A program made the translations under genes and the position numbers. Of a DNA stretch of 6,463 nt, positions 6,366 through 6,463 are shown piece after piece. The stretch spans positions 1 through 6,463 of the forward strand of contig CATOOY010000058.1 of the NCBI GenBank assembly GCA_951801995.1, read 5' to 3'. This stretch comes from an uncultured Erysipelotrichaceae bacterium (lineage in GTDB: Bacteria; Bacillota_I; Bacilli_A; RF39; UBA660). Each line of letters opens with the position of its first letter. Position 1 is the stretch's first letter. Under the pieces are notes generated by a model. The model searched no databases. It was given only the letters and a program-made list of their open reading frames with translations, and was not told the origin of the DNA.

Positions 6366-6463
6366 ATGAAAGAATCTGTATTAAAAAAAGTAAGGAAAGA
6401 ATATAATAGAATAAAAAAAAAAGTAAAATTTAATAATTTTTTAATTTCTATAAATCTTTTTAT
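6366..6463 (+). CDS. Unidentified protein, N-terminal fragment cut by the window edge
   Basis: A strong AGGAGGT (6354-6360) stands 5 nt before an ATG that opens a frame still open at the last base. Only 32 codons are visible. The product begins MKESVLKKVRKEYNRIKKKV, a very basic, lysine-rich and probably helical segment, then turns hydrophobic (NFLISINLF). A basic stretch followed by a hydrophobic one could be the start of a membrane-anchored protein, but too little is present to say so firmly. It is separated from the nrd operon by a terminator and is probably an independent transcription unit. Confidence 0.65.
   Translation, partial: MKESVLKKVRKEYNRIKKKVKFNNFLISINLF

Overview
The window is strongly A/T-rich. 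Its genes lean heavily on AAA, GAA, ATA, TTA and AGA codons, and all of them lie on the + strand. Consensus sigma-A-type promoter elements, strong AGGAGG ribosome binding sites and an oxygen-sensitive gene set point to an anaerobic low-GC bacterium, most likely Bacillota (Clostridia or a relative). This taxonomic call is an inference from composition and gene content, not from a marker gene.

Layout: 1-148 holds a non-coding A-tract-rich leader and a near-consensus promoter (TTGACT, 17 nt, extended TATAAT). From it run four tightly packed genes. (1) 155-2137 encodes a paralogue of the anaerobic (class III) ribonucleotide reductase NrdD that keeps the ATP-cone and barrel fold but has lost the catalytic cysteines and the whole glycyl-radical C-terminus. 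(2) 2145-2837 encodes the radical-SAM activase NrdG. (3) 2850-5177 encodes an intact NrdD with a glutaredoxin/NrdH-like domain fused to its C-terminus. (4) 5184-6074 encodes a thioredoxin-reductase-like flavoprotein. Gaps are 6-12 nt, and a terminator hairpin overlaps the last stop codon. A non-coding stretch (6088-6365) with candidate promoters follows, then the first 32 codons of an unidentified gene that leaves the window.

How the genes fit together: NrdG would generate the glycyl radical on Gly664 of the intact NrdD. Each turnover of a redoxin-dependent class III enzyme leaves an active-site disulfide. The fused CPNC redoxin domain is placed to reduce it, and the flavoprotein is placed to re-reduce the redoxin. 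The operon therefore appears to encode a self-contained anaerobic dNTP-synthesis module with its own electron supply. The flavoprotein lacks the usual 2'-phosphate-binding arginines, so its electron donor may not be NADPH. The degenerate NrdD-like protein has no place in this chemistry and is the most intriguing part. It retains an ATP-cone and may be a regulatory or structural pseudoenzyme of the system.
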